Shown: positions 25,901 through 36,600 of the stretch, piece by piece | Layout: each line of letters begins with the position of its first letter | Position numbering within the stretch: position 1 is the first letter of the stretch | DNA from: Lutraria lutraria | Lineage: Eukaryota; Mollusca; Bivalvia; Venerida; Mactridae | Direction of reading: 5' to 3' | NCBI GenBank assembly: GCA_964023205.1 | Contig: OZ026835.1 | Coordinates: forward strand, 45,853,083-45,917,082 | Length of the DNA: 64,000 nt | Translations under genes and position numbers: made by a program | Notes under the pieces: generated by a model | Databases searched by the model: none | Told to the model about the DNA's origin: nothing | The model's input: the letters and a program-made list of their open reading frames with translations, nothing else

Positions 25901-28667
25901 ATGTACTGAACGTGTTAGTGTCATATCTTCATGGTACATAGTGTCTCCGTGTGTGTTTATGTACTGAACGTGTTAGTGTCATATCTTTATGGTACAAAGT
26001 GTATCAGTGTGTGTTAATGTACTGAACGTGTTAGTGTCATATCTTTATGGTACATAGTGTCTCCGTGTGTGTTTATGTACTGAACGTGTTAGTGTCATAT
26101 CTTCATGGTACATAGTGTCTCAGTGTGTGTTTATGAGCTGAACGTGTTAGAGTCATATCTTCATGGTACATAGTGTCTCAGTGTGTGTTTATGTACTGAA
26201 CGTGTTAGTGTCATATCTTCATGGTACAAAGTGTCTCAGTGTGTGTTTATGAGCTGAACGTGTTAATGTCATATCTTTATGGTACATAGTGTCTCAGTGT
26301 GTGTTTATGTACTGAACGTGTTAGTGTCATATCTTTATGGTACATAGTGTCTCAGTGTGTGTTTATGTACTGAACGTGTTAGTGTCATATCTTTATGGTA
26401 CAAAGTGTCTCAGTGTGTGTTTATGAGCTGAACGTGTTAGTGTCATATATTTATGGTACATAGTGTTTCAGTGTGTGTTTATGAGCTGAACGTGTTAGTG
26501 TCATATCTTCATGGTACATAGTGTTTCAGTGTGTGTTTATGAGCTGAACGTGTTAGTGTCATATCTTCATGGTACATAGTGTCTCAGTGTGTGTTTATGT
26601 ACTGAACATGTTAGTGTCATATCTTTATGGTACATAGTGTCTCAGTGTGTGTTTATGTACTGAACGTGTTAGTGTCATATCTTCATGGTACATAGTGTCT
26701 CAGTGTGTGTTTATGTACTGAACGTGTTAGTGTCATATCTTCATGGTACATAGTGTCTCAGTGTGTGTTTATGTACTGAACGTGTTAGTGTCATATCTTC
26801 ATGGTACATAGTGTTTCAGTGTGTGTTAATGTACTGAACGTGTTAGTGTCATATCTTCATGGTACATAGTGTCTCAGTGTGTGTTTATGTACTGAACGTG
26901 TTAGTGTCATATCTTCATGGTACATAGTGTCTCAGTGTGTGTTAATGTACTGAACGTGTTAGTGTCATATCTTCATGGTACATAGTGTCTCAGTGTGTGT
27001 TTATGTACTGAACGTGTTAGTGTCATATCTTCATGGTACATAGTGTCTCAGTGTGTGTTTATGTACTGAACGTGTTAGTGTCATATCTTCATGGTACATA
27101 GTGTTTCAGTGTGTGTTTATGAGCTGAACGTGTTAGTGTCATATCTTCATGGTACATAGTGTCTCAGTGTGTGTTTATTGGCTGAACGTGTTAATGTCAT
27201 ATCTTCATGGTACATAGTGTCTCAGTGTGTGTTTATGGGCTGAACGTGTTAATGTCATATCTTCATGGTACATAGTGTCTCAGTGTGTGTTTATGTACTG
27301 AACGTGTTAGTGTCATATCTTCATGGTACATAGTGTCTCAGTGTGTGTTTATGTACTGAACGTGTTAGTGTCATATCTTTATGGTACATAGTGTCTCAGT
27401 GTGTATTTATGAGCTGAACGTGTTAGTGTCATATCTTTATGGTACATAGTGTCTCAGTGTGTGTTTATGTACTGAACGTGTTAGTGTCATATCTTCATGG
27501 TACATAGTGTCTCAGTGTGTGTTTATGTACTGAACGTGTTAGTGTCATATCTTCATGGTACATAGTGTCTCAGTGTGTGTTTATGTACTGAACGTGTTAG
27601 TGTCATATCTTCATGGTACAAAGTGTCTCAGTGTGTGTTTATGTACTGAACGTGTTAGTGTCATATCTTCATGGTACAAAGTGTCTCAGTGTGTGTTTAT
27701 GTACTGAACGTGTTAGTGACATATCTTCATGGTACAAGGCTAATTCGAAATCATATCGTTCTTTAGCAATCAGTTTGTTCTTATATACTCGGTAACATCG
27801 GGATAATAAAATGAAGTTAAACATTATTTATTAAATGAGATAAGAAATAATGTCCTCGCTACTGAACTCTTTTATCTTGGAAAGTGATGAACTGTTTGTG
27901 TATTTATACTGTAACATAATTATTCTTCGTTCAAAATACAGTAGAAATTCCCTAATCCAAACTCCCTTCGGACTGACCAAAAAGTTCGGATAAGAGAGGA
28001 TTTCGGATTAGGGAGGTTTTGTCCATTTAGATTTTGAAGAGAATATTTATGTGCATTTAAACTGTTATGAATCAAATGAATGTCTGTGTTTCTCAATACC
28101 TTGCGCTGTGGAAATATCCACCTGTACGTTCTTACTGTATTTGCTGTTTGTATTATAGGGTGAACTAATTGGAGGAAAGTTTGGTTCTATAGAACCATTA
28201 CTGGTATTTGGTGTTTTATCCATCGGTGCTGGTTTATGTCTGTTCTTACTTCCGGAAACCTTAAATCAAAAACTACCAGACACTATACAAGAAGGAGAAC
28301 TGTTTGGAAGGTATGTCTCCATTGATTAGCTAATGTGAAAGTTGACAGTTAATTGATAGATTCATTCTTTACAATGAACTGCTTTCACTTTACATGTCCG
28401 AGTATAATACAATCTTGTATGCTCAAAGTACGCACCGTCGTCCAGCTTTCTATGCGATCCCAACGCGTCTACTGGCGATCCCAACGCGTCTACTGATGAT
28501 GTCACACATCAACTGGCGATGCCACACGTCTACTGGCGATGTCACAAAATTACAAGTGTGCAAATTCTAAAATGTTATAATGTACTTTCAGGACACTCCG
28601 GCCTAATGAGAAAGAAATAGAAATACCATTTATAGCTGAGAACAATGAGGAAACAAAGAAGAAATAG
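13902..28667 (+). CDS. SLC22-family organic ion transporter, ten exons, complete
   Basis: A major facilitator of the plasma membrane, expected to carry organic cations, anions or zwitterions; the substrate cannot be told from sequence. Exons are 13902-14050, 14662-14902, 16411-16514, 20379-20533, 22468-22636, 23511-23732, 24321-24547, 24888-25069, 28159-28310 and 28592-28667. All phases join, giving 558 codons plus TAG, the usual family length of about 550. Family marks in order: an N-terminal IGEFGTYQKKTY before helix 1; TPEHRC opening the large extracellular loop; CSQWVYDKSVF closing it; LNLVCD; GVLVGDLVLGLLSDAIGR between helices 2 and 3; IIPESPRWLIS after helix 6; DKTGRRWSNAG between helices 8 and 9; and LPETLNQKLPDT after helix 12. 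Introns 2, 3, 4, 5 and 8 carry minisatellites. The donor of exon 6 (GTCATA) is weak, but exon 7 continues the frame exactly. Confidence 0.93.
14995..15260. repeat. MITE-like element with internal 18-bp minisatellite
   Basis: About seven units of GGCCATCCTGTGAATAAA (15010-15135) lie between inverted ends, CCACCTGTGAATTAAGG on the left and CCTGTGTTCACAGG on the right. A related sequence is at 32580-32770. It lies in intron 2 of the transporter. Confidence 0.6.
16056..16325 (+). repeat. tRNA-derived SINE in intron 2
   Basis: AGTCCAGTGGTTAGAG and GTGAGTTCGAACGCC resemble A and B boxes. The body matches the other copies (GAAGCTGGTTGGAATAACTG). It ends about 85 bp before exon 3. Confidence 0.8.
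16515..19850. repeat. 25-bp minisatellite starting at the exon-3 splice donor, about 130 units
   Basis: The typical unit is GCCAGTATATCGACGTAAGT followed by ATTGT, with a second type containing TTGTACATCGATGTAGG. Most units contain GACGTAAGT. The array begins immediately at the real donor, GACGC/GTAAGTTTTGTGC, whose sequence resembles the unit. Segments 17,94x-18,69x and 18,92x-19,63x repeat in nearly the same unit order about 985 bp apart, a higher-order repeat. The very long open frames on the minus strand arise from the repeat period. Confidence 0.95.
20534..22310. repeat. 39-40-bp minisatellite made from the exon-4 end and its splice donor
   Basis: Each unit repeats the last bases of exon 4 plus the intron start: ATCTCCGTGCTAG/GTAACAC followed by TACTTTACATTACATGTGT. 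About 25 well-kept units (to about 21,490) are followed by about 20 diverged units with ACTCCGTGCTAAGTAACAC and TGGTTTATTACATTTGTT. The array is intron 4 of the transporter. Confidence 0.95.
22931..23345. repeat. 17-bp minisatellite in intron 5
   Basis: About 24 units of CCTGACAACAGTCACCT, with some ATAACAACAGCCACC variants. Right of it, 23,400-23,460 contains ACAACCATTTCCTTACAACAG facing GGTGGCTGTTGTAAGGCGGT, suggesting an inverted-repeat element with an expanded core. Confidence 0.9.
25104..27735. repeat. 56-bp minisatellite at the start of intron 8, about 46 units
   Basis: Unit: GTGTGTTTATGTACTGAACG, TGTTAGTGTCATATCTTCAT, GGTACATAGTGTCTCA. It is preceded at 25108-25140 by a diverged copy of the last 35 bp of exon 8 (GTAGGTGGTATGCTAGCAC). 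The unit start GTTTATGTACTGAACGTG resembles the true intron start GTAAGTTACTGACCGTG. Confidence 0.95.
27940..28025. repeat. Small inverted-repeat element remnant (pogo/Tigger-like end)
   Basis: CAGTAGAAATTCCCTAATCC is followed by its near complement, GGATTTCGGATTAGGGAGG. A CAGTAGAA... start with this kind of palindrome is usual for short derivatives of pogo-type elements, so the family is inferred. Confidence 0.4.
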
Positions 28668-29930
28668 GCTTCCTCTAATCAGTTATATGTATTGGTGTCG
28701 ATCATTGTATGACTGAGTGAATTATCAGATGATTGTTTCATGATAGGCCATTATCATGACCGTACATGGTACATGTTTATCACTGGCTGCTGACTGGGGA
28801 TTGAAGGCAATCAGTATTTCAGTATAGTCCGAACAACATTCTTTTAATATTTCCCATCGTAAAATAAAGTCAGACAACTAGTTAAATATAGAATAGTTTT
28901 ATTCAAGAAAAAAGGCAAATTTGCTTAACATTCTACATATTTACAATGTTACATAAATACATTGTCAATAATATAATGATTTCAAGGTAATAACACCTTG
29001 TTTTATACAGTAGTTGAATGGTATATGCATTTGTACTGTAATCGACAAAATCAATAAAAATATCTTCGGATCTTGTTATTTCATCATTCCTGATTTTGTT
29101 CATTCGTGCTATATAATTCCAAATAAGATTCAATGTAAGAAACATATAACTATATACATATCATGTTGTATTATGGCCCTTTATTGTATCCTATTAATGC
29201 TGTTCTTTGAAATCATTGAACTAATATCCTATGTTATATTCCCCACCAGTTATTTCTTGTAAGAAAAATGGATATGTTCATGAATTCCACTCACAATTTA
29301 AAATAGTTTGTACCATCGATTCATCTCCCTCAATCCTGATTTAGTTGTTCAACTGATAGTTGTAACCTATAACACTACAAACTCACCAAAAGAAAGCCCA
29401 ACCCAACTTTTATTTGGTCCCCTGCGTAATTCTTGTTTTAATTTATATTAAAATAGCATTTTGACAGGTATTTTGGGTTCAATTTTAAAAGCTAAATTAA
29501 AAAATATATATATTTCCTACCTACCTAAATCTACTAACTGAACGTTCACTGTGTAGGGTTACCTCAAATAAACATAAGGATGGCCTAATGTATAAAATCA
29601 AACATAACAAATAACTGCATGTATTTACAAAAATTATATAGATAAATCAACAAAGGGACGCAACTCCAGAATTTTGAATGGTCCATTTACCAAATATTCC
29701 TGAAAGAGTTTAGTGTGGTTTATTAATGTTAATTCTAAACATATTTTGTAATAATGGAAAAGGCAAATTCATTATAACATATATAAGATGTTTAATCTGT
29801 TAACTGCAAGAAGGTCTAAGCAAGGTTTGTAATAAATAAACATAACAATCAATAAAGGTTGATAGAAATCTAACATTCAGCATAATGCTTCCTATACATC
29901 CAACAGTAAACATAACTGTTTATACAAATG
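28668..29930. other. Transporter 3' UTR and intergenic, no other gene seen
   Basis: AATAAA at 28863-28868 is the likely poly(A) signal of the transporter, about 200 nt after its stop. The remainder is AT-rich without recognisable exons. Confidence 0.5.
28863..28868 (+). terminator. Poly(A) signal of the SLC22 gene
   Basis: First AATAAA downstream of the stop at 28665-28667. Confidence 0.5.
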
Positions 29931-30075
29931 ACAGAGATAGCTCAGTGGTTAGAGCATTGGTTCACTGATCAAGAGATTGTAAGTAAAATCCCGAGGAGGC
30001 TCACACTGTCCGTGAGAAATTTGCCTGGAGATTACATTACATCATATAATTATTAAATTATTTGCCGTAGCTTGG
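29931..30075 (+). repeat. tRNA-derived SINE, partial
   Basis: ATAGCTCAGTGGTTAGAGCA is a strong A-box-like start. GGCTCACACTGTCCGTGAGA matches the body of the other copies, after which the similarity fades. Confidence 0.65.
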
Positions 30076-30094
30076 CAGTAACTTCCCCGCTGAG

Positions 30095-30325
30095 TGCTAA
30101 GTCAAAAAGGGGCCATAACACCTGTGAAAATGTTTGGATTCTAGCGGAAATCGAATCTGACCCATATGTTATTATTTTACACTTTCGTGGAAAATATGAA
30201 ACTAATCCATCGAGTATTTCTTATATATATATATAATTTAAACATTTATAAAAAAATGAACGGACGGACTGTGGTAACATTTTATGCTCTTCCGCCATTT
30301 CGAATGGTGGAAGGGCATAAAGTAT
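30095..30325 (+). repeat. Dispersed 'CGGACGGAC' repeat
   Basis: GGGGCCATAACACCTGTGAA, AACCAATCCAT-like words and GAACGGACGGACTGTGG lead to CCGCCATTTCGAATGGTGG. It is the family of 7604 in the opposite orientation. Confidence 0.65.
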
Positions 30326-30693
30326 ATTACAATAATAATTTATTACTGATAATATACTGTAGCACAAATCTTCGAACAGAAGTTTCCAGTGAGTATATAC
30401 AATTGATCTGATACGGCGATTTGATACTGTTCTATTCTTAAATTATTCCCGATGTCATACATTGAGTACTTTTTCAAAGTTGCAATTTTTTAGATATTTG
30501 TTTCTTCTCATTCAAAAAAAATAAACACATTTAATTAAACTTATTTCACAAGCTTTAACACAAGTGAATGTAATGTTCTCTTGTTGATAGATATATTTCT
30601 GTTGTATCTGGTACGTGTAAGATATGATACTTTGATCAATGTTTTGATGATCTTCAATCCACATTGTAGATATTACTATGTCGCAGTATCATT

Positions 30694-33600
30694 CTAATGA
30701 TAAGACCACCATTGTAACACTAGTGTTAGCATTGTTAGAACTAGAACTCCGTATCTACTTGTAACAGTCGTTGGTGCACTGGATGTAGTAACAACTGAAA
30801 AATAGAAGTCATTCTTTAGACTTTCGGTCACATAACTGATTTACTCGTATATAAAATGAATCATGAGTTAAATATGTTTATATATTGAAGTAAATAAACA
30901 AGAGGGTCAAGATGGCCCTATATCGCTCACATGACAATCACTTTTCACTCATAAAAATATTGTTTTGAACTGGTGACCTAGTTTTTGACCCCAGATGACC
31001 CATGTTAGAACTTGTCCTACATATAAATAAGACAAACATTCTGACAAAATTTGGTGAAGATCCAATCAAAACCATGAAAACTACAGCATAGACAAGGTTT
31101 TCCTAAGATTTGACCTCGTGACCTAGTTTTTGACCCCAGATGACCTATGTCCGAATTTGTCTTACATATCATTTAGACAAACATTCTGACAAGGTTTGGT
31201 GAAGATTCAATCAAAATTTGACAACTATAGTGTTAATAAGGTTTTCCTAAGATTTGACCTCGTGACCTAGTTCTGGTCCTAGGTGACCCAAATTTGAACT
31301 TGTCATTAATAGCATTAAGACGAACAGTCTGACAAGGTTTGGCAAATATCCAATTAAAACCATGACATTTAGAGCTTTTACAAGATTTTTACCTAAGATT
31401 CACCTTGTGGCCAAATTTTTGACACCAACTGACACATTTTCGACATTGACCCACATATTATTGAGGTAAACATTCTGACAAGGTTTGGTGAAGATCCAAT
31501 CAAAACTGTGATATCTACAGTGTTAACAAAGTTTCCTAAGATTTGACCTGGTGACTTTGTTATTGATCCGAGATTACCCATATTTGTACTTGACCGTTAT
31601 ATTATTAAAACAAACGATTTTAAAAAGTTTGGTGAAGATCCAATTATAACTGTGAAATCTACAGTGTTAACATGGTTTTTCATAAGATTTGGCCTAGCGA
31701 CATAGTATTTTACCCAAGATGACACGTCCAAGTGTTTACAAGGTTTTCCAGCAATTTGCCCTAGTGACCTAGTTTTTAACGGAAATGATCCATTATCAAA
31801 CATGACCTACATATTATTGAAATAAACATTCTGACAAAGTTTCATGAAGATCTAGTCAAAACGGTGATTTCTACAAGTGTTTACAAGGTTTTCCCTTATT
31901 TGGCCCAGGTGATCTAGTTTTTGATCCCAAATGGCCCAATATCGAACTCGTCCGAGATTGTGTCGATATTAACTTTCTGACCTAGTTTTGCTAAAATTGA
32001 GCTAAAAATTAGGCCCCTATTGTGTTCACAACATAAAGTTTGACTACGCTCGACGCTGGACGAAGACTGATCCTAAAAGCTCACACTGTCACTTTGTGAC
32101 AATTGAGCTAAAATAGAACTATGAAATAATTATATATAATGTTTTACAGGGATGTTGCTTTAAATCACCATAAATTGTAATTAGTACTGCTGTGGCTGAT
32201 CAGTGCAGGTCTGCGAACATGTTCTCCATGTCTGTAGACCAACCATTTAGCTACGTAGGAGAATAAATTGTGATGCAAAATTATCATTGGTGTTTTTTCC
32301 AAGCATTAAGGATTATTCTTTATACAGCAATGTAAAGATAAATTAAAGTAAATATGACTTACCGCAAGTATTAGCATGTTCACTGTAACCCTCATTGCAT
32401 TCACATTTCAGTTTAGATTCATTACACTTAGCATTATCAATAGATTCACACTCAGTGCCCGATACTGAACAGTTTGTAGCACTAACAACTGTCAAAGAAA
32501 AACATCAAATAACAGGAAATAATACATACGAGTACATAACAAACCCAAACTTTGAACATTATGAAACAGGAATACATACAAATCTGTGAACTAAGGCCAA
32601 CCTTAGGAAATACGTCATGTGACCTTTAATGACAGGTGACCTTTACTTGGAGGTCAGTTGTACTAAATAATCAATGCTCAATTTTAAAAGATTGGCCGTT
32701 ATTCACAAGGTGGCCACTAACACAGATTTGGCTGTATTCATGGTTTCCATAACTTTACAGTAAAATTATCAAAAGAACACTTTGTATATAAATGATTTCA
32801 TTAGATTCAGATAAATTAAAGTCGTAATGTCAGATGAATTAAAATGAATGCAGGCCACAATTAATGACAAAACTATCCGTTGGAAAAACAGAACACATTT
32901 TTTCAGTCCTTTTTGTAACGTAAAAAAGCATTGATATTATCAAAATAACCGTATCTGTAACGTGTGCCGGGCGTACATTTTATTGTTTTGGACATCCCTA
33001 TACTGGTGTGTTACAGTTGAATATTATTTTCTCATTGTGTCTACCTTTGCCAGATGATCAGGCACAAAGAATGTACGTAATATTTACTATCAATTGAATG
33101 GATCCAACGTAAAGTGCATCCTCTCCAAAGTAAAACCGTTTGACAGTATATTTATAGCAAAATCATGTTAATGTTGTTGAGAGGTTGTTGCTCTAGAGAG
33201 GTTAATTCAATAGTTAAATTGTGCTTTGCAACACCCTTTGGCAGAAACAGAATTATGTTGTTGTTGAAGGGAGGTTGTTGCTCAAGAGAAAGCTGTTCTG
33301 TAGAGGTTGCACTGTACAACTAATTCATTACACGGGACCAAACGTATGAGGAAAAAAAGAAAAGAAAAAAAAATATCCTTAAATAAAAATTTCAAATGAG
33401 ACCAAGTCTCTTATTATTTACTCCACAATATATATACAATTGACAATAGAAAGTCTTTCGGCGGGACAAACTAATCAATAGCTTGGACACAACTAAATAG
33501 ATTTTGTAAAAAAGGAATGCAACCTATAATTTGTTATCACTGATTGGTAACCCAGAAAATCTTACTTAGTCACATAAATTATAATCATGTACGATAAATG

Positions 33601-36600
33601 CTTTTACATGTTACTAAATTTTGAACTATAAAGAGATCGTTAAAGATAAACTGTATCAATAGTTTGGTGAGACCAAAAGGTATGTATATAATTACTTACC
33701 TAATTCGCATGATAAGCCATCAACGGGATGTTCACTATATCCCCGGCTACATGCACACATCGAACAACAAACGCAACAATAAGAATTCTTTATACCGTCA
33801 CATTCCCCGCCACCGTCTGTACATGTTCTGTCTGAAACTGATAATAAAACATGGCATTAAAAAAAGATTTTTTTTATTATATATAATTATAATTAACCAT
33901 CCATCATATATATATACATATAAAAAATGTTAAAAAATATATCCGAGTCAAGCAAATTAATAATTAAAAACTAACATTCCATAGGTATTATTATATAATT
34001 CAATTGCCGACCGGTTTCGTCACTGACTCATCAGGGCATTAATAATAAAATGGCGTCAAAATTTACGTAGTTACGTAGCAACGTCACATTTATGCGTACA
34101 CATGTGTATATTTATATAGTATGTTTTACAAAACTACCGGACCGTACACTGAGCGGGCGATTATTCATTATCATTATTACAATTTATTTTTATTCGGCAA
34201 TGTTTATATAGATAAAATGGAAGAAGATTTTCGGTAAATCGCCAGGTGTTCTCGGCAAATAAATCAAAATTCAATCCGATGTACTAAATATGCGTCCATT
34301 CCTGAAAACGTGCGAAAATGACTCATGATTTATATATCAGTGAAAAAGACTCTATGTTTCGTCATATTTATGTTTTTACATATCATCATACAAAGGCCTA
34401 TGGTTTTGGCTTGAACCTACGTATGGCACCAAGCCTAAGTGTATTGTTTTTGGTTATTTTGTTTCCCCGCCGCTGGTAAACGAGATACGAAAAGCTGAGG
34501 AACCAATTTCAGACCTAGAAGTCCGATGATTGGTTAACAGCTACTGTTAGCGGTCGTACTATCAAGTTAACAATAAGAATGTTAGTATCACGTGACCTGA
34601 GTGTACAAATACAGATAAACCATGTACACAGCGTGTTGGAATTCTATGTCAAGAAAATTGCTTGAATGTATGATTTTATGTAGAGTTAATGGCATGAGTA
34701 ATTTGAGGAGTGGTGCATAATCTAAGAGGAGGCAGAATAATAAAGACGTACATCCTGTCAAGAGGAGATACACTTAAAAACTGTAGTAAATATACGCAGC
34801 AATGGCAGCTGTCAACAAATAATTATTTACTATTTTGCCTCAAAAAATGCGAAAACACTGTCGTGTCTAATATATATGTTTAACAATCACCAGGTAGGAG
34901 CATGTCAGAGCCTCTCAGTTTGTATCAGCTTAAGTACTAGGTGATAGATTAAAGACGATAATTCACGTGATATTGAGTAATGATAACTTTAGGGATTGTT
35001 ATCACCACCGCTATCATTTCCTATTCTAACAATGATTACTGTAAGTAGTATATCTATTGTAAGGATGGATGGGATTCTATTTCTTATTTAGATTGGGAAT
35101 TCCTCATTGACATATAAAAACATATACACCGATAACATGTACCGATAATATTGATATAATATTACATTTGTTGTTTATCAATACTATTCAGCCGTACCCC
35201 AGACAGAATGAAACTTGTTAAGTATTAAAGCTTGGTGTCATCCTAAAACAATAGTGGTAATGAATCTGTAATTTTAACTCAGTATGATATGTACAAACTG
35301 GTTTAACTAAACAGTATATACGTAGCTGAATAGTTAACCTTGATGTTAAATAATAAGGTTTTTAGGACAGTCGGTGTATAATTTATTTGTGCAAGTAGCT
35401 ATGTTCAATAAAAGCATATGGGCATAAATCAAAATAATGAAGACAAAGCGTGACATGGGGGGTCAAATTTAGAATGATACTTGTGTTCATAATATTGCCA
35501 AAAGTAGGTTGGAAATATATTATATTGTGAAAAATTGACAATGGCTAAAGTATAGGATTTAAGTCTTCTTCAAATTTACAACATTTTAATCAAATAAATA
35601 TTATATTTTCAATAGCAATCCTTAAAATTCAAACAATCTTATGGATTAAACTATGGAAATAATAACACATTTTTGTGATTTTTTCAGCAGACTTTCATGA
35701 AAACAACTTTTTAATACAAAAAAATATACATACAACCATAATTTTCCAAAAAATATATATTTATGGCGTTTTGAACTTCATTTTTTTTTAAATACGCTTC
35801 AAAAAGTTTTTATGTAATATTTACTGCTGCAGATACAAATTAGCTAATTCAATTTTATCAATTTTCAGGTATATTCAAAGATATATGTGAATTTTCACTT
35901 AATTGGTACTATTCTTGGGTAACTTAACAATGTCCCCAAAACTAGTATATATCTTCTGTTACCGTTACACTCGGGACAGATTTTCTTTGTGTATGGTCTT
36001 ATGATGATGACAGTGTTGTTAATCTATTGTTATACAATTTGTTTCATTGTAATACAATTTGTTCAATTATTTTATTATAAAATACAAACAGATAATCTAT
36101 TTGATAATGTTTTAGTAAAATTTTAAATGGTGAAAACACCAACACCAGGGGACGTTCTAAAACTGTAATGTAAATATACGAAACTGTTATGATAAGGAGT
36201 ATCATAAAATGGATTTATAACAACATCTGTCAAATGTATTTTGCAATTCATTCAATAAGAATTTTTTTTTGAACAAATCAAAACTATTTCCAATTTGGTA
36301 AGTCGATTGCGTTACTGAACATGAATTATTAATTTATATATATACAGACTAAGTAAAGGTTACACTCCGTACAAATTTGTTTAGTCTTTTAGCATACAAA
36401 TATGAAAGTGCTATGATCATTGTGTTGCAATTTACTTTATGTTTTTTAAGATAATAAAAAGATACACAAACATCTATATTGTTTGATATGTTGTTGGTTG
36501 AAAATGTTGTTGGAGGGAGGGGAGGAATTAGAAAACATTTAAAACTGTAGATTTGTCAACTTGTAACAATTAATATTGCATTATCATATATTTACAAGAA

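Noticed and set aside
25104..27735. Possible CRISPR-like array
   Set aside because: Direct tandem repeats without spacers, inside an animal intron.
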